Below, one piece after another: positions 7,761-16,423 of a stretch of 62,779 nucleotides of DNA (position 1 is its first letter; each line of letters starts with the position of its first letter). Made by a program: the position numbers and the translations under genes. The notes beneath the pieces are model-generated. The model did not search any database and had not been told where the DNA came from. It saw only the letters and a program-made list of their open reading frames with translations. The DNA is from an uncultured Verrucomicrobiales bacterium (lineage in GTDB: Bacteria > Verrucomicrobiota > Verrucomicrobiia > Verrucomicrobiales > Akkermansiaceae). The stretch lies in contig CASICJ010000019.1 in the NCBI GenBank assembly GCA_949373085.1, positions 1-62,779 of the forward strand. The letters run 5' to 3'.

Positions 7761-9851
7761 TTATCGGGCTTTGGTTTGTTGCTTTCGCCAAATGAAGACG
7801 AAGAGGCCAATGACGATGACACCTAGTGGCATGTAGAGAATGTTACTCCAAAAGATATTGGCTTTCAGAAGATCGACTCTTCCTTGGTGGGCTTTTTTCT
7901 CTTCTCGGCGGTCCTTCTGAATTTGGACCTTATTTTTGATGTATTCATCACGTTTTGCCTTAAGCTCAGGTGACATCTGGGCTTCCTGAGCAGATGACAT
8001 CTGCGATCTGATTTGTTGAAACTCCTTTTCGATCCTTTCCTCTTTGGCCTGGAGTTTATCGAGATTTTCTTTTGATTTTCTTTCTGAATCAGCTTCGAGT
8101 TCTTTTAGGACCGTGAAGGGGCGGTAAACCTCGGCACGGGCTCGTGCTCCGACCAAATGTTCGGAACCTACGGCCTGATCGAGAATATTGAACATGAAAG
8201 CTCCGTTGTTGGTAATGGGTTCAACGACTTGAGTGTTGAACATCCGACGAGCGTTATAGGCCATCCCGTCATACAGGAAGTCGGAGTCGCTGAATAGATA
8301 AAGGTTTCCGGCTTTGATTCCGGTAGTAAGAGCCTCGAGGGTTGTTTTTTCTTTTTCGTCTTCCTCGGTTTCATTTTCATCGGAGCCCTCTTTTGCAGAA
8401 GGGTCACCCTCAGGGAAAGCTGTCGTAAATGTTCCGCTAAGGAGCGCGACGTATGTTTGTTTTTCATTTCCCTCACGCCGGCTTCCTAGGGCGAAACGAA
8501 GCTGATTCGCGGCGTCAGGGCTGTTGAGTGTTTGATCGGTGACAAAGGTATATTTATAGGAAGATTCGACCAATTTTCGGACTTCAAGACCGGGTCCCAT
8601 CGGTTTGCCGTTCTCTCCCGTGAATCCTCCTGACATCAGAAACGCAAGGTTTTTGATTTCAGAAAGTGAAATATCATCCTTTGCGGTCATGGCCTCTTCG
8701 TTAAGTAAGAGAATGCGTGGGTTATTCGAAGGAGCGTAAATCCGATCGATCACCACTTGGGATTCTTTGAAACCAATATTGTGCTTTTTGAAGAGTTTCG
8801 GGAGCGATGAAGAGGGAGGAGTTCCGCCTTGTGGCGGCATCCCGGGAATCTGGGGTCGGCCAGATTGCTGTGCTACGAGAGAAAGTGGATCAACGCAAGC
8901 GATCACAGTTCCACCGCGGAGAATGTATTGGTCTAGAATGAACTCAGTCTGAGGAGTGATTCCTGCCGGATGGATTACAAGGAGGACTTTAATTTTCTCG
9001 GGGTCGAGATAGTCTGGAGCATCTCCCCATTTCCGGCTTTCATACTCGGTTCTTAGGGCCTCGATTGGCATCATGCCAAGATTCGCTACATCATAAGAAC
9101 GTTGAAGGAGTTGGTAAAAGAGCCAGCCTCGATTGGTCTGTCCGCCCGAGGCTAGGTTGTGTGCCGAAATCAAACCAACAACTGGCGTTTCACGCCGACT
9201 TACTTCTGCGATGGCACTGATAAGCTGGAATTCTAGCTGCGTTTCCTGACTTGGTGCGAAGAAGGGGATCACCGTCTTTTTATCCAACGAATTGATAGAA
9301 GCTCCAAAGAAAAACTGGTCGTCCTGAGTGACTGGAATTTGCTGAACTTGGTCGAGTAGTGCAGCGTCTTCTTCATCGGTATTCGGCTCTGGGTCAATGA
9401 AGTTGAGTGTAATATTCTTATCATTCGCGAGTCCTTCGACCTGTCGAAGGAAGCTGTCTACCCGAGGGATATGCCGCTTATACGCTGAGGGGGTGCCATC
9501 AACATCACGAGTTACGTAGTAGTTGATCGTCACTGGATCCTTGAGTTCGGTCAGGATGGCGCGCGTCCCTTCACTTAGGGTATAACGATCATCTTCAGTA
9601 AGATCGATAGACTTGTTCCCGAGATCAGTCCGAGAAATAAATTCAGTGAAGAAGAAAATAAATACGGGTAAGGCCACCGTTGCGAAACCAACTCGAATGA
9701 GCCGGCTATTCGAAATAAACGACAAAGCAATAAAACTCCCGATCGCAAAGTACCATGTATAAGGACTGAGAGATTCTAAAAATTGAGAGAGAACGAAAAA
9801 GATGAAGCCAACGGTGGTGATTCCGATGGCGAAAATTTTTGAAACATTCAT
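7761..9851 (-). CDS. GldG-like auxiliary component of an ABC-2 transport system
   Basis: A 696-residue protein of the GldG/ABC_transp_aux family. Three membrane helices open the protein (about 5-27, 33-48 and 54-72), and a final helix lies near 668-690 before a basic tail. The large extracytoplasmic region includes YTLSEGTRAIL and FIDPEPNTDEED, typical of the family, and a charged coiled-coil stretch at about 590-660. It follows the permease by 34 bases. In Bacteroidetes GldA/F/G supports gliding; in Verrucomicrobia the homologues are common without gliding and the cargo is unknown. Confidence 0.85.
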   Translation of the reverse strand: MNVSKIFAIGITTVGFIFFVLSQFLESLSPYTWYFAIGSFIALSFISNSRLIRVGFATVALPVFIFFFTEFISRTDLGNKSIDLTEDDRYTLSEGTRAILTELKDPVTINYYVTRDVDGTPSAYKRHIPRVDSFLRQVEGLANDKNITLNFIDPEPNTDEEDAALLDQVQQIPVTQDDQFFFGASINSLDKKTVIPFFAPSQETQLEFQLISAIAEVSRRETPVVGLISAHNLASGGQTNRGWLFYQLLQRSYDVANLGMMPIEALRTEYESRKWGDAPDYLDPEKIKVLLVIHPAGITPQTEFILDQYILRGGTVIACVDPLSLVAQQSGRPQIPGMPPQGGTPPSSSLPKLFKKHNIGFKESQVVIDRIYAPSNNPRILLLNEEAMTAKDDISLSEIKNLAFLMSGGFTGENGKPMGPGLEVRKLVESSYKYTFVTDQTLNSPDAANQLRFALGSRREGNEKQTYVALLSGTFTTAFPEGDPSAKEGSDENETEEDEKEKTTLEALTTGIKAGNLYLFSDSDFLYDGMAYNARRMFNTQVVEPITNNGAFMFNILDQAVGSEHLVGARARAEVYRPFTVLKELEADSERKSKENLDKLQAKEERIEKEFQQIRSQMSSAQEAQMSPELKAKRDEYIKNKVQIQKDRREEKKAHQGRVDLLKANIFWSNILYMPLGVIVIGLFVFIWRKQQTKAR

Positions 9852-9885
9852 GACGTTTTCAGGATGGTTTAGAGGAAATTGTAAA

Positions 9886-10623
9886 TTAGGCGCGCTGCGA
9901 TTTCAGAGCGAGGTTTGTGCCGAGTAGGCAAACTGAGATGATGCCGCCCAGATAAATTAAGCTGGCATAAGAAATCCGGCCGAGAGTGGCATCGAAGAAG
10001 TGGCTGAAGATACCGACCCTAGTCATTAATTCAACAGCCTCCTTTGTCTCGGGACCGGTCCGACGGACCTCGTTGATGACAGGCTCCCAGCCAATCATCG
10101 TCAGGAGACAACAAATCGCAACCGAGACGATAAGGGCAACGACCTGATCGCGTGTGAACGATGAAACAAGCGTCGTGATTGCCAGGAAGGTAAGGCAGAC
10201 AAGAAAGCTGCCGAGGTATCCTGAAAAAATAGTCCAAGGATCAGGATCTCCGAGGTAGTTAACTGTCAAGATCATTGGGAATGTTAGAGCAAGTGCCAGT
10301 GCCCACACAACGGCGCTCGCAAGGAATTTTCCAATGATTGCGCTTCTTAGTTTAATTGGATAGGTGCCAAGTAATTCGATTGTCCCAGTGTAGTGTTCAT
10401 CGGCCCACTGACGCATGCTGACGGCAGGAACGAGGATCATCAGGAGAAGAGGGTGGTAGACGAAGAATGAGCCGTTCAGGCTAGCATCGGCGACGTTCCA
10501 GAATTGCCCTAAGGTAAAGGCTAAGAGCGATGAGAGAAAGCCAAAGACGATGACGATGGCGTAAGCGGTTGGCTGTGTGAAATAGCTAGTCAACTCGCGC
10601 TTGAAAATAGTGAGCATGTTCAT
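9886..10623 (-). CDS. ABC-2 type transporter permease (GldF-like)
   Basis: A 245-residue permease with six hydrophobic segments. The N-terminus MNMLTIFKRELTSYFTQPTAYAI and the segment PAVSMRQWADEHYTGTIELLGTYPI are characteristic of GldF-type permeases. It forms the membrane channel with the ATPase encoded 25 bases upstream and probably with the GldG-like protein downstream. Transport is presumably outward, as for other ABC-2 permeases. Confidence 0.88.
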   Translation of the reverse strand: MNMLTIFKRELTSYFTQPTAYAIVIVFGFLSSLLAFTLGQFWNVADASLNGSFFVYHPLLLMILVPAVSMRQWADEHYTGTIELLGTYPIKLRSAIIGKFLASAVVWALALALTFPMILTVNYLGDPDPWTIFSGYLGSFLVCLTFLAITTLVSSFTRDQVVALIVSVAICCLLTMIGWEPVINEVRRTGPETKEAVELMTRVGIFSHFFDATLGRISYASLIYLGGIISVCLLGTNLALKSQRA

Positions 10624-10648
10624 TGTGAAAGATCTTTCAGAGTTTGAG

Positions 10649-11374
10649 TTAGGCAGCCGGAGTTTCGAAGGTCGTTACTTTGTGGAAAAGGTCGTAAAGT
10701 GAACCCCCGCCTTGAGCTTCCAATTCTTTCGGAGTTCCGTCGGCTACGATGATTCCTTGATCAACAATGACTGCACGGGTGCAGGCCGCTGTGACCTCTT
10801 CCAAAATATGGGTCGAGAAGAGAATAGCTTTCTCCTTGCCGAGGTTCTTGATGAGTTTGCGAACTTCTAGTTTTTGGTTGGGGTCGAGACCGTCGGTCGG
10901 TTCGTCGAGAACAAGCACCTCGGGATCGTGTAGGAGGGACTGCGCGAGGCAAGTTCGGTGGCGATACCCTTTAGAAAGAGTTCCGACAGACTGACGATAT
11001 ACGCTTTCGAGGAAACAAGTTTCGATAGATTTCGCGACTGCTTCGCGACGTGCCGATCCAGTAAGACCTCGCATTGAAGCGCAAAACTTCAGGAACCCCT
11101 GCACGGACATATCGTTGTAAAGAGGTGCCGATTCGGGAAGGTAGCCGATCTTACGCTTAGCTTCCTGAGGATTATTGATCATTGAGATATCACAGATGCT
11201 AATTTCGCCGGCGGTTACGGGAAGAAATCCGGTTACCATACGCATGGTTGTGGACTTCCCGGCGCCATTAGGACCGAGGAACCCAAGGACTTCGCCCTTT
11301 TTGACTGAGAACGAAAGATCGTCTACTGCCGCCTTGGGGCCGAAACGTTTTGTGAGACCGGTAACTTCAATCAT
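10649..11374 (-). CDS. ABC transporter ATP-binding protein (GldA-like)
   Basis: The ATPase of the GldA/F/G-like exporter, 241 residues. Walker A GPNGAGKST lies near 34-42, the signature is the variant LSKGYRHR, and Walker B is VLVLDEPTDGLDP, followed by FSTHILEE. The variant signature is usual in ABC-2 exporter ATPases. It is the first gene of a four-gene minus-strand operon (ATPase, permease, GldG-like, DUF4340) and faces the divergent oxidoreductase gene across 136 bases, where the operon promoter should lie. Confidence 0.9.
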   Translation of the reverse strand: MIEVTGLTKRFGPKAAVDDLSFSVKKGEVLGFLGPNGAGKSTTMRMVTGFLPVTAGEISICDISMINNPQEAKRKIGYLPESAPLYNDMSVQGFLKFCASMRGLTGSARREAVAKSIETCFLESVYRQSVGTLSKGYRHRTCLAQSLLHDPEVLVLDEPTDGLDPNQKLEVRKLIKNLGKEKAILFSTHILEEVTAACTRAVIVDQGIIVADGTPKELEAQGGGSLYDLFHKVTTFETPAA

Positions 11375-11510
11375 AGGATGATAAAATTCGTTTGATACAT
11401 GTAGGGAGCGTCGAACTACCCAAACTTGTTTTGAAATTTTAATAGAAGAGGGATTTTTTCAAGCGGAAAGTTCGCTGGTAATTTTCAGACGGTCTGCGAG
11501 ATCTTTCTTT

Positions 11511-12425
11511 ATGAAATTACGAGCCGGAGTGGCAGGGTCAGGATCCATGGGAAGAAATCACGCTAGGTGTTACTCTCTCATCCAGGAGGTCGAGTTGGCT
11601 GCGGTTTACGATGCTGATTTGAAAAGAGCGCAGGCCGTTGCCGAAGAATTCGGGGCAAAAGCAGTGGATTCGTTGGAAGCCCTTGCTGAAGCCTGCGATC
11701 TGGCCAGTGTTGCGGTCCCGACAATCGCACACCTTGAGGTGGGTGGTGAATTGATGAGGCGGGGACTGCACGTTCTCATGGAGAAGCCGATTGCTCCCAG
11801 CGTTGAAGAGGCCAAGCGGCTTGTTGAATTGGCCGAAGAACGTGACCGAATCCTTCAAATTGGCCATATCGAGCGTTTCAATCCAGTGATGAGGGAGCTT
11901 GAAGCTAAATTAAATCACCCAAAGTTTATTGAATCCCATCGGCTCTCTCCCTTTCCAAACCGTAGTATTGATATTGGAGTTGTCCTAGACCTTATGATTC
12001 ACGACCTCGAAATCATTCTGCATCTCGTGAAATCGCCAATTGCGAGGATTGACGCCGTAGGTGTTCCAGTTTTGATGAAGAGTGAGGATATTGCGAATGC
12101 GCGGCTCCGATTCGAAAATGGTTGTGTAGCTAATGTGACTGCGAGCCGAATTAGCCCCGAAAGGCTACGAAAGATCAGGGTCTTTCAAGATGATGGCTAT
12201 CTTTCACTCGATTATCAGGAGCAATCGGGCGAAATTTTTTGGAAAGAAGGAGGCGCGATTCAGAAAGCCACGGTTGAAGTCGAAAAGGACGAGCCTCTAA
12301 AGCTTGAGCTTGCCGCTTTTGTAGAAAGTGTCCAAGAGGGTAAAACTCCTGCAGTCACAGGGAAGCAGGGTGCTGATGCCCTCGCTATTGCCCTCGAAAT
12401 CACTCGGCAAATTGAGGCTGGCTAA
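11511..12425 (+). CDS. Gfo/Idh/MocA family NAD(P)-dependent oxidoreductase
   Basis: A 304-residue dehydrogenase. The N-terminal Rossmann fold shows GVAGSGSMGRNHARCY (6-21) and the family motif EKPIAPSVEEA. The segment GHIERFNPVMREL resembles the UDP-GlcNAc 3-dehydrogenase (GnnA) branch, which makes a 3-amino sugar for lipid A, so a nucleotide-sugar substrate is plausible. No acyltransferase or aminotransferase partner is in the window, so the substrate remains inferred. It is flanked by the divergent ABC operon and the sigma factor gene. Confidence 0.82.
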   Translation: MKLRAGVAGSGSMGRNHARCYSLIQEVELAAVYDADLKRAQAVAEEFGAKAVDSLEALAEACDLASVAVPTIAHLEVGGELMRRGLHVLMEKPIAPSVEEAKRLVELAEERDRILQIGHIERFNPVMRELEAKLNHPKFIESHRLSPFPNRSIDIGVVLDLMIHDLEIILHLVKSPIARIDAVGVPVLMKSEDIANARLRFENGCVANVTASRISPERLRKIRVFQDDGYLSLDYQEQSGEIFWKEGGAIQKATVEVEKDEPLKLELAAFVESVQEGKTPAVTGKQGADALAIALEITRQIEAG

Positions 12426-12547
12426 AGATCGGGTGAGAATTGTCGACAAGTGAGCCCATGGGGATAACTTGATTTCGAAGGCAAATTCATTTTTTTCCAA
12501 GGATTTGGCTCTCGAGATGTCGGTCTTAATGAAAAGAATGTTAGTCC

Positions 12548-13120
12548 GTGTCTCAAGAAAGTTCACAGCAGGCCTCGCGGCCGTCGATCATGCGCCTACC
12601 CAGTAGCAAAGAAACCTCGTCGATGCTCCAGCCGTCTCTCGAAGAGGTCTTTTTTGCTGAGGAGAGTCCGCTCCTTCGCTACGCCTTTGGGTTGTTGGGG
12701 CGACGTGAACTTGCCGAGGAAGTGGTGCAAGATGCCTTCCTGCAGCTCCACCAACACTGGGATGAGGTCGAAATACCCCGCGCATGGCTTTTCCGCTGTG
12801 TGCGGAACTTTTCATTCAATATTCTTCGGAAAAGTAAACGAGAGACACTCGATGAAACTCCGGATGATCGTGAATCAGATCTCGAGCGCCCAGATGATGA
12901 ATTGGGGCGCCTCGAAGCGGTGGGAATGATTCAGATGCTTGTTTCTGAAATGAACGAGCGGGATCAGTCGATGGTTCGAATGAAATATTTTGAGGATCTA
13001 AAATATCAAGAAATTGCCGACAACCTCGAAATGAGTGTGGGAAATGTCGGTTACCGGCTTCACCACCTACTCAAAGATCTCGGGGAGCGGCTCCGTAAGT
13101 CCGGAATCAGTCATTTCTAA
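12548..13120 (+). CDS. ECF-type RNA polymerase sigma factor
   Basis: A sigma-70 family factor of the extracytoplasmic function type. Region 2 is recognised by the segment LLRYAFGLLGRRELAEEVVQ and AWLFRCVRNFSFNILRK. Region 4 is the helix-turn-helix with DLKYQEIADNLEMSVGNVGYRLHHLLKDL. The listed start is a GTG at 12548; ATGs at 12590 and 12623 would remove a serine-rich, non-conserved leader and are equally plausible. The gene ends 12 bases before a membrane protein gene that is probably its anti-sigma factor. Confidence 0.88.
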   Translation: MSQESSQQASRPSIMRLPSSKETSSMLQPSLEEVFFAEESPLLRYAFGLLGRRELAEEVVQDAFLQLHQHWDEVEIPRAWLFRCVRNFSFNILRKSKRETLDETPDDRESDLERPDDELGRLEAVGMIQMLVSEMNERDQSMVRMKYFEDLKYQEIADNLEMSVGNVGYRLHHLLKDLGERLRKSGISHF

Positions 13121-13132
13121 CATCAGATTTAT

Positions 13133-14125
13133 ATGAACGAATATCTGCAATCTTACATTGAACCCGAGCTGGAAGCTCGCATTCTCGCCTTGGTTCTGGG
13201 GGAGGCCTCAGCTTTCGAGGCAGGAGAATTAGAGAGGTTGATGTCAGAGAGACCCGAGCTTAAAAGCTATCAGATCGGCCTCGAAAAAACTCACGGTCTT
13301 TTGGTGGAAGCTCATGAGGTTCAGGATAACTTAGAATGGAAATTATCTGATGAGGGTCGCGGGAAAATTCTGGCGAAAATCAATGAAAAGAAGCGCGAGG
13401 AAATGGTTGAGAAAAGGAGAAGACCTATCTCGATAATCGCGCAGCGAAGGCTAATCTACACGCTTGCAGCATGTTTTTTTCTGACCTTGGTGATCGTTGT
13501 GTTCAATCAACCGCGCAGTTTAGAGGGGGAACCGCCTTCAATGGTAGCTGACTCACAAGCTGCACTGGAAGAAGGTGACTCAGCGTTTGGATTACGGTCC
13601 GCTCAATCATCTATTTCATCTGCTTCAGTGGTTTTGGAAGACTTGCCAAGGAATCGTCTCAGTATGCAGCGGAATATGACTGAAGAGGATGCCAAACTAA
13701 AGAAACCTAATGATTCGCTTGCAGGCGAATCATTGGCACAGGCAACCATGGATACTGGAGGAAAAGAACTATCCACGAAACTGGCTTTTGTCGAAAAGAA
13801 GGAAACTGGGCAAGATGCAGCCAGAAGCATTCACGAAAATAAAAAAAATGAATTGGTAGCAAAAGCGCAGGGTCGGTCGGTGGAAAAAATGGACAGTGAC
13901 GAAGCGTCAGCTGTCGTAAAGCAACGTATGGCCGAACCTGAAGTTGAACCGCAGAAGACGAAAGTTCAGGGTGCTCCAGCTGAGAATCAGTCAGAGGTGA
14001 TTGAGCCCAAGAAAAAGCCTGGAAAGAAAAGTGCTGCAGAGCGGTGGGGAAAGAGGGTCTTGATCCCGATTCTGATTTTGTTTGGCCTTTTTCTTGCTTG
14101 GTGTTGGTCCAAGCGAAGCCTTTAG
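13133..14125 (+). CDS. Putative anti-sigma factor with two membrane segments
   Basis: A 330-residue protein encoded 12 bases after the sigma factor. The acidic N-terminus (residues 1-60, with MNEYLQSYIEPELEARILAL and GELERLMSERPELK) resembles the N-terminal part of verrucomicrobial von Willebrand proteins that also follow ECF sigma genes. A membrane helix lies at about 105-123. A long low-complexity Lys/Glu/Ser/Ala region follows, and a second hydrophobic helix with a basic end closes the protein (306-326). No von Willebrand domain is present. The anti-sigma role rests on position and topology. Confidence 0.7.
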   Translation: MNEYLQSYIEPELEARILALVLGEASAFEAGELERLMSERPELKSYQIGLEKTHGLLVEAHEVQDNLEWKLSDEGRGKILAKINEKKREEMVEKRRRPISIIAQRRLIYTLAACFFLTLVIVVFNQPRSLEGEPPSMVADSQAALEEGDSAFGLRSAQSSISSASVVLEDLPRNRLSMQRNMTEEDAKLKKPNDSLAGESLAQATMDTGGKELSTKLAFVEKKETGQDAARSIHENKKNELVAKAQGRSVEKMDSDEASAVVKQRMAEPEVEPQKTKVQGAPAENQSEVIEPKKKPGKKSAAERWGKRVLIPILILFGLFLAWCWSKRSL

Positions 14126-14164
14126 ATTCCGACAAATAAATCACTAATTTCTCTTCTTAAAGGG

Positions 14165-14192
14165 TTGACGCATCTTCTTTTTTTCCTAGAGT
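14165..14192 (+). promoter_or_regulatory. Candidate sigma-70 type promoter of tRNA-Arg
   Basis: TTGACG and TAGAGT are separated by 16 bases. Transcription would start a few bases before the tRNA at 14209. The -35 box matches five of six consensus bases and the -10 box four of six. Confidence 0.5.
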
Positions 14193-14208
14193 CCCGCCAC
14201 GCGAATTA

Positions 14209-14285
14209 GCGCTCGTAGCTCAATTGGATAGAGCGCCTGATTACGGATCAGGAGGTTTGGGGTTCGAGTCCCTACGAGCGTGCCA
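14209..14285 (+). tRNA. tRNA-Arg (anticodon ACG)
   Basis: A complete cloverleaf can be folded. The acceptor stem GCGCTCG pairs with CGAGCGT including one G-U pair, the anticodon loop is TTACGGA, the T loop is TTCGAGT and CCA is encoded. The anticodon ACG is normally converted to ICG and reads CGU, CGC and CGA. The gene lies between the putative anti-sigma gene and rpsA. Confidence 0.96.
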
Positions 14286-14391
14286 TTCGCCGGAAACAAG
14301 TAAGTTGGAACCCCGTAATATTTGTTTTCTCCAGTGGGGTGCCTGTCGTCTGGACGATTAACCAAACTAACCCAAATCCTAACCTACAGTT

Positions 14392-16110
14392 ATGAGTGAA
14401 ACCGCAGTGGCGGAGCCCGAAAATGCAGAGCTTTTGGCTCTCATTGATGAGCATTTCCGCGAATTTAAAGAAGGATCGATTGTCAATGGCACGATTCTTG
14501 ATATCCGCCCCCAAGTCGTTGTCGTCGACATTGGATACAAATCCGAGGGAGCTATTCCAGTTTCCGAGTTCGAAGATGAAGAGATCGAGATCGGTGACGA
14601 AGTTGAAGTTCTCCTAGAGCGCCTTGAAGACGATGAAGGGCTAATTGTCCTCTCCAAAGAGAAGGCTGCCCACAAGCAGAACTGGGAAAAGATCATGAAA
14701 GTTTACGAGGATGGTGGCCTCGTAAAAGGAAAAGTGAAAGGCGCTGTCAAGGGTGGCCTGATCGTGAATGTCGGCGTGGAAGCTTTCCTTCCTGGATCGC
14801 AAGTGGATATCATTCCTCCTCGCGACCTTCAGGAATATGTTGGCAACGTTTACGAGTTTAAGATCGTTAAAGTGAACGATGATCGTAAGAATTTGGTTTT
14901 AAGCCGTCGTGAGGTCATTGAGGCTGAGCGCGCCGAGCTTCGCCAGAAATTCCTCCAAACCGTTATTGTTGGAGATAAAGTTACCGGTCAGGTTAAAAAT
15001 ATCACGGACTTTGGCGCTTTCGTCGACCTTCAGGGTATGGATGGACTCCTACACATTACAGATATGAGTTGGGGCCGTATTGCGCACCCCTCGGAAATGC
15101 TTCGCATAAGCCAGGAAATCGAGGTTCAGATCCTTGATGTTGATCGTGACAAGGAGCGTGTCTCGCTTGGTCTCAAGCAGATGACTGACAACCCATGGGC
15201 TGACATCGAGGCCCGCTTCCCAATTGGAGCTGAAGTTTCCGGGAAGATCACTAAACTTCTGCCTTACGGTGCCTTTATCGAAATTGAGAAAGGAGTTGAG
15301 GGACTTGTTCACGTTTCCGAGCTTTCTTGGGTCAAGCGTATCACGCGACCGAGCGATGTGCTCGAGCTTGATCAGGAGATCAAAGCGGTGGTTCTTGGAA
15401 TTTCTACAGAGGAGCAGAAGATCTCTCTTGGGGTCCGCCAACTCGAGGAAAATCCATGGTCCGAGATCGAGGCTCGTTACCCGATCGGCAAGGAAATCAA
15501 GGGGGAGGTGCGCAACCTCACTGCTTATGGTGCATTCGTTGGCCTCGAAGAGGGGATTGACGGTATGATCCACGTTTCCGACCTTTCTTGGACTCGTAAG
15601 ATCAATCATCCTTCCGAAATGCTCAAGAAGAACGACGAGGTCGAAGCTGTTGTCCTTAGCATCGATAAGGAAAATCAACGCGTTTCACTCGGAATTAAGC
15701 AGCTTGATAACGACCCTTGGTCCGATATCGACGGCAAGTTCAAGGTGGGAGACAAGGTCTCTGGAACGGTTGCCAAGATCGCTTCCTTTGGAGCATTTGT
15801 CAGTCTCGATGGGGATATTGATGGTCTGATTCACATCTCGCAGCTTAGCGAAGAGCATGTGGAGCGCGTCAAGGATGTCCTTAAGGTCAGTGACGACGTG
15901 GAGGCCCGTGTTATAAAGGTCGATAAGATTGAGCGTCGGATCGGTCTCTCTATCAAGGCGGTTTCTTACTCCGAAGATCAGCTTCAGAAAGAAAGCCAGT
16001 CCTTCGAAACTCTCCGTCCTTCCAGTGACCTCGTTGGTCTGGAGCAAGCGTTTAACCTTGCGACTTCCAACGACGAGTCTGAAGAGTGGAGCCCGTCCGA
16101 AGAGGATTAA
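14392..16110 (+). CDS. rpsA: 30S ribosomal protein S1
   Basis: S1 binds mRNA and delivers it to the small ribosomal subunit. The 572-residue protein contains six S1 OB-fold domains, at about 28-95, 113-178, 197-267, 284-354, 371-441 and 458-528. The repeated signature is GxFV/I..GxxGLVHxS, for example YGAFIEIEKGVEGLVHVSEL. Domains 3 to 6 are the most alike. It has no Shine-Dalgarno sequence before the ATG and is followed by a strong intrinsic terminator at 16139-16167. S1 matters here because most genes in the window lack a Shine-Dalgarno sequence. Confidence 0.97.
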   Translation: MSETAVAEPENAELLALIDEHFREFKEGSIVNGTILDIRPQVVVVDIGYKSEGAIPVSEFEDEEIEIGDEVEVLLERLEDDEGLIVLSKEKAAHKQNWEKIMKVYEDGGLVKGKVKGAVKGGLIVNVGVEAFLPGSQVDIIPPRDLQEYVGNVYEFKIVKVNDDRKNLVLSRREVIEAERAELRQKFLQTVIVGDKVTGQVKNITDFGAFVDLQGMDGLLHITDMSWGRIAHPSEMLRISQEIEVQILDVDRDKERVSLGLKQMTDNPWADIEARFPIGAEVSGKITKLLPYGAFIEIEKGVEGLVHVSELSWVKRITRPSDVLELDQEIKAVVLGISTEEQKISLGVRQLEENPWSEIEARYPIGKEIKGEVRNLTAYGAFVGLEEGIDGMIHVSDLSWTRKINHPSEMLKKNDEVEAVVLSIDKENQRVSLGIKQLDNDPWSDIDGKFKVGDKVSGTVAKIASFGAFVSLDGDIDGLIHISQLSEEHVERVKDVLKVSDDVEARVIKVDKIERRIGLSIKAVSYSEDQLQKESQSFETLRPSSDLVGLEQAFNLATSNDESEEWSPSEED

Positions 16111-16138
16111 TCCAAGGTTAGATAGAAAAGATTCAAAG

Positions 16139-16167
16139 TCGCTTCGGGAAACCGAGGCGATTTTTTT
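16139..16167 (+). terminator. Rho-independent terminator of rpsA
   Basis: A nine-base-pair stem (TCGCTTCGG with CCGAGGCGA, one G-T pair) closes a GAAA tetraloop and is followed by seven T. The remaining 256 bases to clpX hold no gene; the only other structure there is a weak inverted repeat at 16226-16265. Confidence 0.92.
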
Positions 16168-16423
16168 ATATGGGGCTACCCCACGGCTACCTTTTGGAGT
16201 CATTCATCAAAAAAGGAGGGATTCACCAATTTCAGACGATGAAATAGCTCAATGGGTGAAATTGGCGCCTTGCGGCACTATAAATATCTTCGTCCTAAGC
16301 CAAGCTCCTGCTGTCTAGTATCAGTCCCTCCTGATCCAGAGAACTGAAGAGGAAGCTGTTGAGTCGTTATCAGGAACATACTATGTGCGCGACCTTGACC
16401 TTGGGACTAAAAGGCCAAGTTTT

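Noticed and set aside
16226..16265. Inverted repeat CCAATTTCA / TGAAATTGG with a 22-base loop after rpsA
   Set aside because: There is no T tract and no gene nearby that it could serve; the strong terminator at 16139-16167 already ends rpsA.
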